From Candidatus Albibeggiatoa sp. nov. NOAA (GTDB lineage: Bacteria; Pseudomonadota; Gammaproteobacteria; Beggiatoales; Beggiatoaceae), in NCBI GenBank assembly GCA_025800385.1, contig JAOXRS010000012.1, positions 62,001 through 126,000 on the forward strand: a stretch of 64,000 nucleotides of DNA, written 5' to 3'. Shown here one piece after another: positions 11,204-21,000 of the stretch. The notes below the pieces were generated by a model that saw only the letters and a list, made by a program, of their open reading frames with translations, did no database searches and was not told where the DNA came from. How positions within the stretch are numbered: position 1 is the stretch's first letter; the number at the start of each line of letters is the position of its first letter. Position numbers and translations under genes: made by a program.

Positions 11204-11354
11204 AAAGGTTTGCAATAAGATATATCATTATGCATAGCTTATCACATTTTCGATTTTCGATTTTTGATTTTCAATTGAAAGGGGTATTGTATTGGTTATT
11301 AGGCGAGCAACTAAGTATAAGGATATCTTAAACTGCATAAAATTAAAATGTTAT

Positions 11355-11639
11355 TTAGTGGATAATAATATCGGCAAGTGTTTGACAAAATGCCATTCGC
11401 ATATCTCGATCTGTATCATTACCATAAGTGGACATATCCTGAATAATCCAGCCCAATAAAGATGAAAAATTCCGTTCACGCATATAATTAACAGCTAGAA
11501 TGGCATAACTGCTGCCTAATCGGTTATCTGTTTCATAATCACCTGTTGGCTCTACTTTCCAATAGCATAAGCCATTTTTAGTATGTTGAATAAAAGGAAG
11601 TTTATGTCTGCGCCGCGTTGACGTAGCTTCACTATCCAT
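11355..11639 (-). CDS. Small protein of unknown function, 94 residues
   Basis: The family was not recognised. The product is soluble, with a basic N-terminus (STRRRHKLPF) followed by a mixed alpha/beta stretch containing WKVEPTGDYETDNRLG and a helix-rich end (MRMAFCQTLADIIIH). There is no signal peptide, membrane helix or known catalytic motif. A purine-rich GAGAGG lies upstream of the ATG at a rather long spacing of about 11 bases. It points the same way as murF-mraY, 151 bp upstream of the chosen murF start, so co-transcription is possible but not shown. The coding call rests on length, an ATG start, and composition like its neighbours. Confidence 0.6.
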   Translation of the reverse strand: MDSEATSTRRRHKLPFIQHTKNGLCYWKVEPTGDYETDNRLGSSYAILAVNYMRERNFSSLLGWIIQDMSTYGNDTDRDMRMAFCQTLADIIIH

Positions 11640-11805
11640 AGTTTAAAAACCTCTCGCGTTCATTTAAGTTAGCCTACCATTGTTGATACCTACAGTGATT
11701 GGTCTCATTGCAGGCAATGCAAACTTCACACACATTATTATACGGGTTCTCGTGTGGGCTAGCATATACTGTCATTGTATGAATGAGGGATAATAACACA
11801 ATAGA

Positions 11806-12240
11806 TTATTTTGCAAATAACCGAGACCACCAGCGTTTTCGGTTCATTGGAATGGGCGCATCATTATGAATTTGTTGGGGTATTATTTGTGACAATATCC
11901 ATCTGGGTTCAACTTTCTGCCCACTAGAGCCACAGGACGCACCTAGATTATTCGGATCATAAATTTTAATCAAACTAGGTTGTGTCATATTATCTGCATA
12001 CACAATGCCGCAATAATCATAGTCATGGTCTTGACGCAGTAGCTTATCTACTTCTTGAATAAATGCGAATAAATGGTCTGGAGCTGCAGGCTGGGTTGGC
12101 AATGGCTCACCAACACAATAAATATACCAACCAGTAGGCTGCGTTTTAACCTGTTTCCATAAGGCATCTAATTGTGGCCAACGTAGTGCACTGGTAAAGC
12201 TACCATTATACATTGTTTTAAATTCGTCACCCATTGTCAT
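11806..12240 (-). CDS. Conserved-looking hypothetical protein, about 144 residues
   Basis: No named domain could be assigned. The core contains GWYIYCVGEPLP, a central acidic helix, YDYCGIVYADN, and KIYDPNNLGASCGSSG, a glycine/cysteine-rich motif that looks like a conserved signature and not random coding. I have the impression of similar uncharacterised proteins in other gammaproteobacteria, but this is unverified. The C-terminus is basic (NRKRWWSRLFAK). The frame remains open to GTG 12306; ATG 12240 was chosen because the extra 22 residues are hydrophobic and unlike the core, and ATG 12234 is equally possible. It is a single gene between the small 94-residue gene and the histidine kinase, all on one strand but with gaps over 100 bp. 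Confidence 0.65.
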   Translation of the reverse strand: MTMGDEFKTMYNGSFTSALRWPQLDALWKQVKTQPTGWYIYCVGEPLPTQPAAPDHLFAFIQEVDKLLRQDHDYDYCGIVYADNMTQPSLIKIYDPNNLGASCGSSGQKVEPRWILSQIIPQQIHNDAPIPMNRKRWWSRLFAK

Positions 12241-12424
12241 GTTTTGTTCAGTTAGCAATGAAATAGCTTCATAGTTTAACAATGAAACAATATTGAATAA
12301 AACCACTGATTATCAAATACGAAGCATGGCAGGATGTTTAAGATATATCATAACAATTGAGTTTGTAACTGGATATTGATTGGCTTATTTGGTTGGGAAA
12401 GTGGGAATAGCTGGTGCGACTTCC

Positions 12425-13366
12425 TTACTGTTGAGCTGAATTTGGCTCACGGTAGTGCGGTAAATATAGTGTAAAACAGCTGCCTACTCCGTACTCACTA
12501 TCGCATTGAATATGGCCTTGTAATATTTCTGCGAGTTGTTGTGATAATGCCAAGCCTAAACCTGTTCCACCATAATTGCGTGTGGTTGAGCTATCTGCTT
12601 GTGTAAAGGCTTGAAATAATTTTTCTTGATGATGCTTTTCAATGCCAATACCTGTATCTGTGACAGCAAAAGAAAGATGCGGTTTGTTCTCATAAACTTG
12701 GTTTTGGATACGCAGTGAGATGTCACCGTTTTTAGTAAACTTACAAGCATTACTCAGCAAATTGAGCAAAATTTGGCGCAACTTGGTTATATCAGTATGC
12801 CATAAAGAAACCAGTGGATCACATTCAATAAACAGGTGATTATTATGTTTTTGAGCTAAAGTTTGAACAATGATACGTAGTTCATTGATGAACTCTTTAA
12901 TATCTACTGTTTCTGGGTGCACCTGCATTTTCCCCGCTTCAATTTTAGAATAATCCAAAACATCATTAATTAAACTCAGCAATTGATTCGCCGCCACCCG
13001 TACTTTATTTAAATCTTCAGTCCATTCAGAGCCTTCCGCTTCTGCCTCCTCATGTAACATGTCACTATAACCAATAATGGCATTCATTGGGGTTCTGAGT
13101 TCATGACTCATCATTGCTAAAAAACCACTTTTAGCCGTACTTGCTGCTTCAGCGGCTTGTTTTTCGCGTTGAATTTTTTGATATTGCTTTTTATTTTCTA
13201 AGGACTGTTTTTCGAAATTTAAGGCCTGTTGAAACATTGCAAAGGCATTGCCTTGTTTATCTACGGTATGTTCTACCCGTGCAATCAAAATCCGATTGGT
13301 TTTTTCTAATGCCTGAATTCTTTGTTCTAATTTTTTTATGTGTTGTTCTTTATCGTATTGGGACAT
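12425..13366 (-). CDS. Soluble histidine kinase paired with FIST sensor
   Basis: A 313-residue kinase with no membrane segment. Residues 1-75 form a coiled coil; HisKA follows with [17 protein letters not shown] (phospho-His 88), then HATPase_c with the N box (LNLLSNACKFT), DTGIGIE and GGTGLGL. There is no receiver and no sensory domain of its own. The ATG is preceded by AGGAGG five bases upstream, and this Shine-Dalgarno sequence overlaps the stop of the FIST gene nine bases away, so the two are translationally coupled. The FIST protein is therefore the likely sensor that controls this kinase by direct binding. The response regulator is not adjacent. Kinase identity is firm; pairing is inferred from coupling. 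Confidence 0.9.
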   Translation of the reverse strand: MSQYDKEQHIKKLEQRIQALEKTNRILIARVEHTVDKQGNAFAMFQQALNFEKQSLENKKQYQKIQREKQAAEAASTAKSGFLAMMSHELRTPMNAIIGYSDMLHEEAEAEGSEWTEDLNKVRVAANQLLSLINDVLDYSKIEAGKMQVHPETVDIKEFINELRIIVQTLAQKHNNHLFIECDPLVSLWHTDITKLRQILLNLLSNACKFTKNGDISLRIQNQVYENKPHLSFAVTDTGIGIEKHHQEKLFQAFTQADSSTTRNYGGTGLGLALSQQLAEILQGHIQCDSEYGVGSCFTLYLPHYREPNSAQQ

Positions 13367-13375
13367 CCATGCCTC

Positions 13376-14509
13376 CTATTTTGCAATCGCTACACCTGTA
13401 AAAGTTTGGTTAATATGTAGAGCATTAAGTTGTTCTCCATACGTATTAAAACCAAAAATATGGTATTGCTGTACCAGTTGGTTCATGGCTGGGTATAAGG
13501 TTTTGCGCTCAATTTCTAACCGTCTTAACAGACAGTCACAAGCTAATATCAAGTCGATGCCGCCCATTTCCGCGCTTAGGCGGTCTAAAGTTTGATGCAA
13601 ATTACTGATTAAATCCCCGCATTCAGCAATTCTTAATACCATCCCCGTATCCACTGCACAATAAAACGACAGGCTATCATCCTCAGGATTATGTGCAAGA
13701 ATGGAGCGTACATGATATTGTCCTGCCACTTTGACCACCAAAGGTGACACAGCATAAACGGCGGGTGACAATTGTTCTACTGGTAGACCTAATAAGCGGG
13801 CATATTCTTGTGCTGCTGGCATACCATTTAATTCATACACGATACGTTGAGTCGCATCAGCTTCCGTCACAACCACTGTGTTTTCAGTAGCATGAAAATG
13901 TTCAGTTTTAAACACTTTAATAGGATGCTGGCTATGTACCAAGGTCAGTAATGCACAATCGGTGTGAAAAGTACCTTGATAATAAATATAGGTTTTTTGG
14001 AAATCTAAACCGTCTGCCGTTGAGCCACCAAATAAAGGAATACCCGCCAGCACTTCATACAATGTCGTTACTACCACTTCTTCTTTTTTACTTAAACCAT
14101 CCACTAATAAAAAACCAAAATGGTGATCGGGATCAAGTATATCGTCGTTTGAGTTGAAACCTTGTTGAAACTGTTGGCAGGCCTGCAAGGTAGAAGCCAT
14201 ATTAAACTGCTGTAAATGGTTTATCAGCAAACAATCTACCTGAAAATATTGTTGATCTAAACTGATGGCGACCAATGAGGCAGTGGTATAACCCGATGCA
14301 CTGATTTCTCCTGCCGTTGTAGCACCAATAACTGGAATATTGCCAAACCATTGTGCAAAAGCTTCAGCCAAAGCGGTTCTATCATAAGTGTTGCTGCAAT
14401 AGAAAATAACGATCGCTGCGTTATTTGGGTTTAAATCACGGTAAATCTCAGCAACAGCTAAAGCCGCATCAGAGTGTTGAGAACAAGCTTGTGTCCATTT
14501 TTGTTTCAT
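13376..14509 (-). CDS. FIST-domain sensory protein
   Basis: A 377-residue soluble protein with the two halves of the FIST module (FIST_N and FIST_C). Visible hallmarks are the N-terminal VIFYCSNTYD strand, PVIGATTAGEI near residue 60, the GLSKKEEVV and GGSTADG region, and the C-terminal segment with RIAECGDLI. FIST domains are proposed small-ligand (possibly amino acid) sensors, usually found fused to or next to signalling enzymes. Here the gene is immediately upstream of, and coupled to, a histidine kinase lacking a sensory domain, which makes a two-protein sensor the simplest reading. A GGAG lies upstream of the ATG. An upstream region of transposase remnants separates it from the cytochrome gene. 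Confidence 0.88.
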   Translation of the reverse strand: MKQKWTQACSQHSDAALAVAEIYRDLNPNNAAIVIFYCSNTYDRTALAEAFAQWFGNIPVIGATTAGEISASGYTTASLVAISLDQQYFQVDCLLINHLQQFNMASTLQACQQFQQGFNSNDDILDPDHHFGFLLVDGLSKKEEVVVTTLYEVLAGIPLFGGSTADGLDFQKTYIYYQGTFHTDCALLTLVHSQHPIKVFKTEHFHATENTVVVTEADATQRIVYELNGMPAAQEYARLLGLPVEQLSPAVYAVSPLVVKVAGQYHVRSILAHNPEDDSLSFYCAVDTGMVLRIAECGDLISNLHQTLDRLSAEMGGIDLILACDCLLRRLEIERKTLYPAMNQLVQQYHIFGFNTYGEQLNALHINQTFTGVAIAK

Positions 14510-14614
14510 TTATAGTCGCTCCATATTAAGTTGCCACATCTAGTACATACAAATGACATCAAAAATACTACCAAAATTTCTGCAAACTTCTTTAATTTTA
14601 GATTTAAAGGTAAT

Positions 14615-14719
14615 TTAAACATGTTCAATTAAAGTGGTAAGCAATTGACAACCATGTTGCTTAACAATCTCAACTGAGGATTTATGAAAAGAGGCACTAT
14701 CCATGAGTAAGACTAGAAT
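14615..14719 (-). pseudogene. Fragment of an IS630-type DDE transposase
   Basis: A 34-codon stretch reads VLLMDSASFHKS and then VEIVKQHGCQLL before a stop. It resembles the DDE core of IS630-type transposases, where a D-N-A-S-x-H motif precedes a helix and a strand ending in LPPYSPDLNP; here that last part is missing. There is no start, no remaining N-terminal domain and no terminal inverted repeat, so only a scrap of the element survives. It abuts the IS982-like remnant that begins at about 14729 on the other strand. Confidence 0.6.
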
Positions 14720-14728
14720 TTTTTTCTA

Positions 14729-15234
14729 ATGCCTGTGAGTCATTTTAAACAAATAGCAAGTTGTAAGCTTTTTCAAGGTGTCGCTAGTTATGGTTATTGT
14801 GCATCTAAGAGTAAACATGACTTTGGTTTCAAAGGATATTTGTTATTGGACGTACAGGACATTATTGTAGGGTTTAGTCTAACACTTGCTCATGAGTCAG
14901 AACGTGAGACTGCTCGGGAATTACTTGAAGATATTCAAGGAGCTTTATTACTTGGTGACAAAGGATATTTAGGGTGCTTCTTTAAATAACAGTTATTCAG
15001 CTTACAAAGAATTGAATTACAAACTTTTGTACGTCATAATAACATGAAAGATGCTCTATCAACGGACTCAACTAAACAAGATAGGACGGCTTGATTGAAA
15101 AAATGAGAGCTAGAAGCTTGTGGAGTCTAACTAATCGCATCACTCGTAAGCTACTTTCCCATACCATCGCTGTATTTGCTAATATTCAACATGGGGTTGA
15201 CCCTCTAAAACTACACTTAATTACCCAACCTTAA
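14729..15234 (+). pseudogene. Decayed IS982-family transposase
   Basis: Three pieces in different frames together resemble the C-terminal two thirds of an IS982 transposase. Residues at 14729-14989 read PVSHFKQIASCKLFQG, ASYGYCASK, GFKGYLLLD and LLGDKGYLG, all family signatures. From about 15003 a shifted frame gives LQRIELQTFVRHNNMKD. From 15097 another frame gives IEKMRARSLWSLTNRITRKLL and ends at 15234. The N-terminal helix-turn-helix part is missing, and the stretch between the second and third pieces is shortened. No terminal repeats or target duplication were found. The element is dead and marks an old insertion site between the FIST operon and the cytochrome gene. Confidence 0.75.
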
Positions 15235-15347
15235 AAGTCTAGCATCACGTAAGGACTATCTGTCCTAACATATAGACCAGAAATAACTAAATTATGTTGT
15301 TTTGACCACCAGTTTATTAAAAACCAGCAGTCAAAATAATTTAAGAA

Positions 15348-17351
15348 TTACTGGCTGACAGACAAACAATGTTCATTTGAAATGCCAGATTCTGCTTTTC
15401 CAGGGCGTGCATGTTGATCGATAAAACAAGCAATATCAATTGCCTCTTGATCGGTTAATAAGCCACCGCTGGTATATGGCATATTCCAACGTAAAAACTT
15501 CGCTAACATATCAGGCTTCGCCATACCTGCTGACACATTATATGAGTCATCACCCCATAAGGCAGGTCGGAAATAAGTATTGCTGGCATAACGCCCTTCA
15601 CCTTCTAAGCCATGACAAAAAGCACATTTCTGATCAAAAATGGCTTCACCTTGAGCAGGATTACCTTTCAGACATGTTTGTGTGAGCTCTGGAAAGCCAC
15701 GAGGTGGATTACAAATACTATTTGGGGTACTCACCAATGTGAGACATTGATATTTTTCTTTATATTGATTTGTTAGCCAGTTCATATAAGCGATAATAGC
15801 ACTCATATCTGCATTGCTGTCACATGCCTCTCCACTACATAAAGCCGTACCATTCATACTACGCTCAAAACATTGGTTAATCCGATCTTGCATATCTGTT
15901 TCTGTAGGATATTCTCTACCTTCACCTTGCAAACCAACCCACCATGCTGCTTGAGGATCACCACCAGCATGTAAATGGCAACTGCTACAATTTAAGCGAT
16001 TACCCACATTATCAGGTAGCATTTTATAAGTATTGGTTACAAGATCATGACCTTTTTGCTGCCCTGGCGTTGATTTGGTTTTATCAAATAAAATCAGCTC
16101 ATTACTGCAAGAAAGCGAGTTGGAGTAGCTGTATTTATTACAGATGGCTTCCTCTGGTTGTGGATGCGCATTATTGATGGTGAAGCTGAAATCACCAGAA
16201 ATGTATTCATCAGGTCGCATTGTACGAGACATCACATGACAGCCCATACAGCTGGATGATTCTTGAGCAAATGTTTCCATGGTCGTATTAGCAGAAAAGG
16301 TAGGCTGTACATCGAATACCGTTTCAGGTGTTGTATCATGGGGTCGTTTTGGCAATGGCCATTGCGCACTCATTAATTGGTAATTAGCTAATACTTTATA
16401 ACCTGCTTGTGTTGCAAGATGTTGTTGTTGAATTGTATTTAAACGTTGCAAACTGGCTTCAATCGGCAATACTTGGGTGACTTGATTAGGAGTATAGTCA
16501 GGGGTTTGACTATTATCAGTACAATAGTCACCTTGGCAATCTGGATTATTAAAACTTGCAGGTAAATTACCTACAGATTCTACATTAGCGACTTGCTCAA
16601 ACGTTGACCAAATCCATTGCGGCGCACTGGGTGTTTTTTGCATGATGTGGAAACCAACCAAAGCAACATCGGCGATATGACAGTTTTGTAGCTCACCCTC
16701 GACATTGTCACAAATACAAGCTTGATTACGCATAAACTTGTGGCGTTTTGTTGTTGCATCCGTTAATTCACGCCAAGCCGCTTTAATAATAATTGAACCA
16801 TTTGGGTAATTGATTTGATTTTTTTGAATTTGCTGTTCGGCATCGTACAGTTTATTTTCAACAACATAGTCAAATGCAGTTTTATTTAAACGAATTTCAT
16901 AACGTACAACTTTTTGGTGTTGATCTTTCAATGACCCCGGTAGTGTTGCATCGACCTTTACCGCTTGATTAACTGCATCTAATACATCGTCTACTTTTTC
17001 ATCACGATGTAAATATTTAATATCTTGCCCCGTTGTGACCTCACAGGCCGTTGGTAGTTCAAAAGATGACCCCCAAGGAGCAGGTTCTGATCCATCTTCT
17101 GGATACACTTCAAATTGCTCCTTCCATGTTTCCCATTCACGATGTAAGCCATCTTGTCTAACAGGTGTCATCAATGCAATAAAAGTATGCCAAGCATGGC
17201 GATTAACTGCTCGTTGACGAAAACTAATCCAGTCCGTTGATCCTGACGAAATGTCTAATACAACATCTTGTGGGATTTCTGGTACTGATGTATCAGCTTG
17301 TAGCTGGCCGTAACTTAGCAGCAGTAAACAAATTATTAATAATTGTGGCAT
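15348..17351 (-). CDS. Secreted triheme cytochrome c, TsdA-like thiosulfate dehydrogenase with N-terminal extension
   Basis: A 667-residue exported cytochrome. The signal peptide is residues 1-19, ending LQA. Three haem motifs are visible: CMGCH 368-372, CSSCH 455-459 and CAFCH 576-580. The C-terminal 230 residues resemble diheme TsdA: SSCHLHAGG, then INQCFERSMNG (Cys 494, candidate axial ligand), and in the second domain RPALWGDDSYN, NMP (Met 624) and LTDQEAIDIACFI. TsdA oxidises thiosulfate to tetrathionate in the periplasm, or runs in reverse. Residues 20-400 form an extra domain (AWHTFIALM, REWETWKEQF) with its own haem, not present in classical TsdA. The start MPQ at 17351 was chosen over an upstream in-frame ATG because AAAGGA precedes it and it opens the signal peptide. 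There are no sulfur genes adjacent. Cytochrome and export are certain; substrate is inferred. Confidence 0.8.
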   Translation of the reverse strand: MPQLLIICLLLLSYGQLQADTSVPEIPQDVVLDISSGSTDWISFRQRAVNRHAWHTFIALMTPVRQDGLHREWETWKEQFEVYPEDGSEPAPWGSSFELPTACEVTTGQDIKYLHRDEKVDDVLDAVNQAVKVDATLPGSLKDQHQKVVRYEIRLNKTAFDYVVENKLYDAEQQIQKNQINYPNGSIIIKAAWRELTDATTKRHKFMRNQACICDNVEGELQNCHIADVALVGFHIMQKTPSAPQWIWSTFEQVANVESVGNLPASFNNPDCQGDYCTDNSQTPDYTPNQVTQVLPIEASLQRLNTIQQQHLATQAGYKVLANYQLMSAQWPLPKRPHDTTPETVFDVQPTFSANTTMETFAQESSSCMGCHVMSRTMRPDEYISGDFSFTINNAHPQPEEAICNKYSYSNSLSCSNELILFDKTKSTPGQQKGHDLVTNTYKMLPDNVGNRLNCSSCHLHAGGDPQAAWWVGLQGEGREYPTETDMQDRINQCFERSMNGTALCSGEACDSNADMSAIIAYMNWLTNQYKEKYQCLTLVSTPNSICNPPRGFPELTQTCLKGNPAQGEAIFDQKCAFCHGLEGEGRYASNTYFRPALWGDDSYNVSAGMAKPDMLAKFLRWNMPYTSGGLLTDQEAIDIACFIDQHARPGKAESGISNEHCLSVSQ

Positions 17352-17779
17352 TATTTTTTCCTTTGGGGTTTTGTTAGAAGAGTCATCATTATAACTAACA
17401 GACACGAAATTTTAACTTTAATAATTAAATTAATACTCAGAGCAATAGACATCATTTAATGATAAAATTTATTATCTCAATAGAAAAATTAGAGCCTCCC
17501 TATTAAGTCAAAATTACAAAGGCTTTTACTATAAGCAAGAAAAGATGATAAGTGGGATAAAATACAGGAAAATACCTTCAATCTTAATTATTTCATAAAT
17601 TTATAACAACCAATATATTAAAAATAGAGTTGGGCTTTGTGTTATAGTAGATTCTGTGTGAGGTATTAATTTCATCGCTTTAAGACAAGTTGAGTGATGG
17701 ATTAAAGATAAGATCAAGACTATTTTTACATCAAACGTCAAGTAGTTAAGGGTAGTACTTAGACATAAGAGCCAAAATC
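17352..17779. other. Intergenic region, divergent promoters expected
   Basis: This 428-bp AT-rich gap lies between the divergent cytochrome and small unknown genes. It must hold both promoters, but no convincing paired -35/-10 boxes, operator palindrome or small coding frame could be picked out. AAAGGA just upstream of the cytochrome ATG (about 17359-17364, minus strand) is its ribosome site. Confidence 0.5.
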
Positions 17780-18058
17780 ATGAAACATCCGAACAAATTA
17801 TATAAATCGATTGATATTTGGAAAAGAATGGGTAATGGCTCGGTTGTCCGATTTCGATGTTTTGAAATTCTTGGAGAGAATCAATTTTGTGTGCAAAGTG
17901 CTGATTTTTTTCACCTGCCAATCGATGAAAAGCAGATGAAATATTTAGATAATCACTATATTGAACTTTTCATTGAAGATGCACCAGATGAAAGAAGTGA
18001 CACGTATCCTTCGTTAGAAGAAGCAATCGCAGCACATGAAATTATCTTTTTCAGTTAA
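17780..18058 (+). CDS. Small protein of unknown function, 92 residues
   Basis: The family was not recognised. The product is soluble and acidic toward the C-terminus (IEDAPDERSDTYPSLEEAIAAHEIIFF), with alternating strand-like segments (SVVRFRCFEIL, NQFCVQSADFFHLP, HYIELFIED) that suggest a small beta-sheet fold. There is no signal peptide or membrane helix. It ends 38 bp before the stop of the convergent glutamate dehydrogenase gene with no obvious terminator between them. The Shine-Dalgarno match upstream of the ATG is poor. The call rests on the clean ATG-to-stop frame, non-random amino acid pattern and lack of any better frame in this gap. Confidence 0.6.
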   Translation: MKHPNKLYKSIDIWKRMGNGSVVRFRCFEILGENQFCVQSADFFHLPIDEKQMKYLDNHYIELFIEDAPDERSDTYPSLEEAIAAHEIIFFS

Positions 18059-18096
18059 CTTTTGACTGAATTGCCTCTAAAACTCTACTTAAAATA

Positions 18097-21000
18097 TTAA
18101 CCTAATCGCCCAATTTCTCGTAATGCAACAGATAACATGGATAAATCAGGTTTTTCAATGGTTTGCAATTCGGTAAAGATTTGTAAACTACGTTCAATCG
18201 CTGCTTGATTTTCTGTAAGCCATAGTGCTACCCGCTGTTGTACATTATCATGCTTGACGCTTTGTAACACTTGCATGGTTAAATGGCGATGGGTTTTATA
18301 CAACTCATCTCGTAACGCTGAACGAGACAGAGATTCCCAACGATTTTGCCGAGGCAAACGACTGACTTGATCGCGCAACCAGTGTAATTTCAACTGTGTA
18401 CCTAAGCTGAAATGTACCGCCATCACGGTGAGTAAATCTTCTTGGGTTTCATTGGCCACATCAACAACATCTAAAGCTGATAACCATACCGTTAAACTCG
18501 CCACTTTTTTCGCTAAGGTTTCAGGCACGTCTTGTTTTATCCAGTTTTGCGCAACTTGTTCCACCGTTTCTTTGTCATGTGGACTCATGAATTGCCATAG
18601 ATTTTCCGCTAATTGATTCGTGCCTGATTGGAAATAATCCACCGTTGCTGCAATATTTAAATCAACATGAGGATTGCGTAATAACCAACGCGTCGCACGT
18701 TCTAATAATTTGCGGGTATCTAACATCATGGCCATTTGTACATCATTGGCGACCTGATTATCTAAAGCTTCCATATCCGCCCATAAATCTGCCATTCCAA
18801 ACACCTGCCAACTGACTACATATGCGCTCACAATTTCAGTCACACTGAGTCCTGTCTCTTCTTGCAAAATAAAAATAAATTCATTGCCGCTGTAGTTAAC
18901 TACCATATTGGTCAAATAAGTGGCGATGATTTCACGTTGCAAACGGTGATGACTGATTTGCTGGGGATAGCGTTTTGGCAATGGCTGTGGGAAATAAGCA
19001 TTTAATAGATTTTGTAAATAGGATTCATCTACTAAATCAGAGGCTAACAGAGACTGATACAAATAAATCTTACTATATGCCAATAAAACCGAAATTTCAG
19101 GTGAAGTTAAACCTTGTTGATTTTTGCGGCGGGCTTGAATCGCTTTATCATTAGGCAAAAATTCTAATTCTCGATCTAAGTTAACTTGTTGTTCTAAAAA
19201 GTGCATAAACCGATTTTGTACATCTAACAATTGCCCACTGATTGATAACGGTAGGCTCACGGCTTGGGTTTGCAAATAATTATCACGCAACACCAGTTTA
19301 GCCACTTCGTCTGTCATCTCAGCTAGTAATGTATTACGTTGTTTCATGGTCATATCCTGATTGGCAACCACGGCGTTGAGTAAAATTTTGATATTCACTT
19401 CATGGTCAGAGCAATCCACACCCGCTGAATTATCCATGGCATCGGTATAAATCCGTCCACCGTTCAATGCATATTCAATCCGCCCAAGTTGGGTAAAGCC
19501 TAAATTGCCGCCTTCGCCCACTACTTTGCAGTGCAAATCACGTCCATCAACCCGTACATTATCATTGGTTTTATCACCGACACCGGCATGATGCTCATTC
19601 TCAGATTTAACATAAGTACCAATTCCACCATTCCACAGTAAATCTACAGGCGCGCATAACAAGGCTTTAATCAGTTCATTTGGAGTCATAGAATAGTTTG
19701 ATACACCAAGCAGTTGCTGCATTTCATAGCTCAACACAATGGATTTCGCACTACGCGCAAACACCCCACCACCTTTAGACATCAGCGTAGAGTTATAATC
19801 TGCCCATGTGGAGCGCGGCAGCTCAAATAAGCGTTGACGTTCCGCAAAACTGGTTTGTGGGTTAGGATCAGGGTCAATGAAAATATGTAAATGATTAAAT
19901 GCAGCAACCAATTTTATGTGTGGTGACAATAACATACCGTTGCCAAATACATCCCCCGACATATCACCAATACCAATTGCAGTAAAATCTTGGCTTTGGG
20001 TATCAACTCCAAAATGGCGAAAATGGCGTTTTACCGATTCCCAAGCTCCGCGTGCAGTAATGCCCATTATTTTATGGTCGTAACCCGCCGAGCCACCTGA
20101 AGCAAATGCATCATCTAGCCAAAATCCATAATCTTTAGCAATACCATTGGCAATATCAGAGAATGTAGCCGTGCCTTTATCCGCCGCAACCACAAGGTAA
20201 GGATCATCTTCATCATGGCGAATCACATCCATGGGGGGGATAATTTGATTATCGACTAAATTATCGGTGACATCTAACAGCCCACGAATAAAGGTTTTAT
20301 AACATTCAATGCCTTGCTTTTGCATTTCTTCACGGGAAAGGTGTTTACCTATTTTTTTAGCAACAAATCCACCTTTTGAACCGACAGGTACGATAACCGC
20401 ATTTTTCACCATTTGAGCTTTGACTAGACCTAAAATTTCAGTACGGAAGTCTTCTTTTCTATCTGACCAGCGCAAGCCCCCTCGTGCTACTTTGCCGCCT
20501 CGTAAATGTACCCCTTCGACCTGTGGCGAATACACGAAAATTTCATACAACGGCTTCGGTTCTGGCATCCCCGGAATTTGTTGTGAATCAAACTTAAACG
20601 ATACATAAGATTTAGCTTGTTTATTCGCATCCAATTGAAAATAGTTTGTCCGCAATGTTGCCATAATCACAGATAGAAAACGTCTTAAAATACGGTCTTC
20701 ATCTAAACTTTCGACTTTATCTAAGTTTTGTTCAATTTTTTCTAATAGGCTTTGCAGTTCTTTTTCTCGTGCCGCGCAATCGCTATCAGTTTGACGACCA
20801 ATTGGATTAAATCGAGCGTGAAACACATTTAACAATAAGCGAGCAATATCAGGATGATGAGCTAAAGTGCTTTGAGTATACTTATCACTGAAATTCGTGC
20901 CGATTTGTTGAATATATTTGTAATAAGCCCGAAAAACCACAATATCACGCCAATTCAATTGTGCTTTAAGTACCAAACGATTAAACCCATCATTATCTAC

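Noticed and set aside
12240..12306. GTG-started extension of the 144-residue unknown protein, with a single TAACTGA inside
   Set aside because: The added 22 residues are unlike the core and there is no ribosome site; a lone heptamer is not a repeat.
17630..17660. Promoter call around TATAGT in the cytochrome upstream gap
   Set aside because: The nearest -35-like hexamer is only about seven bases away, an impossible spacing.
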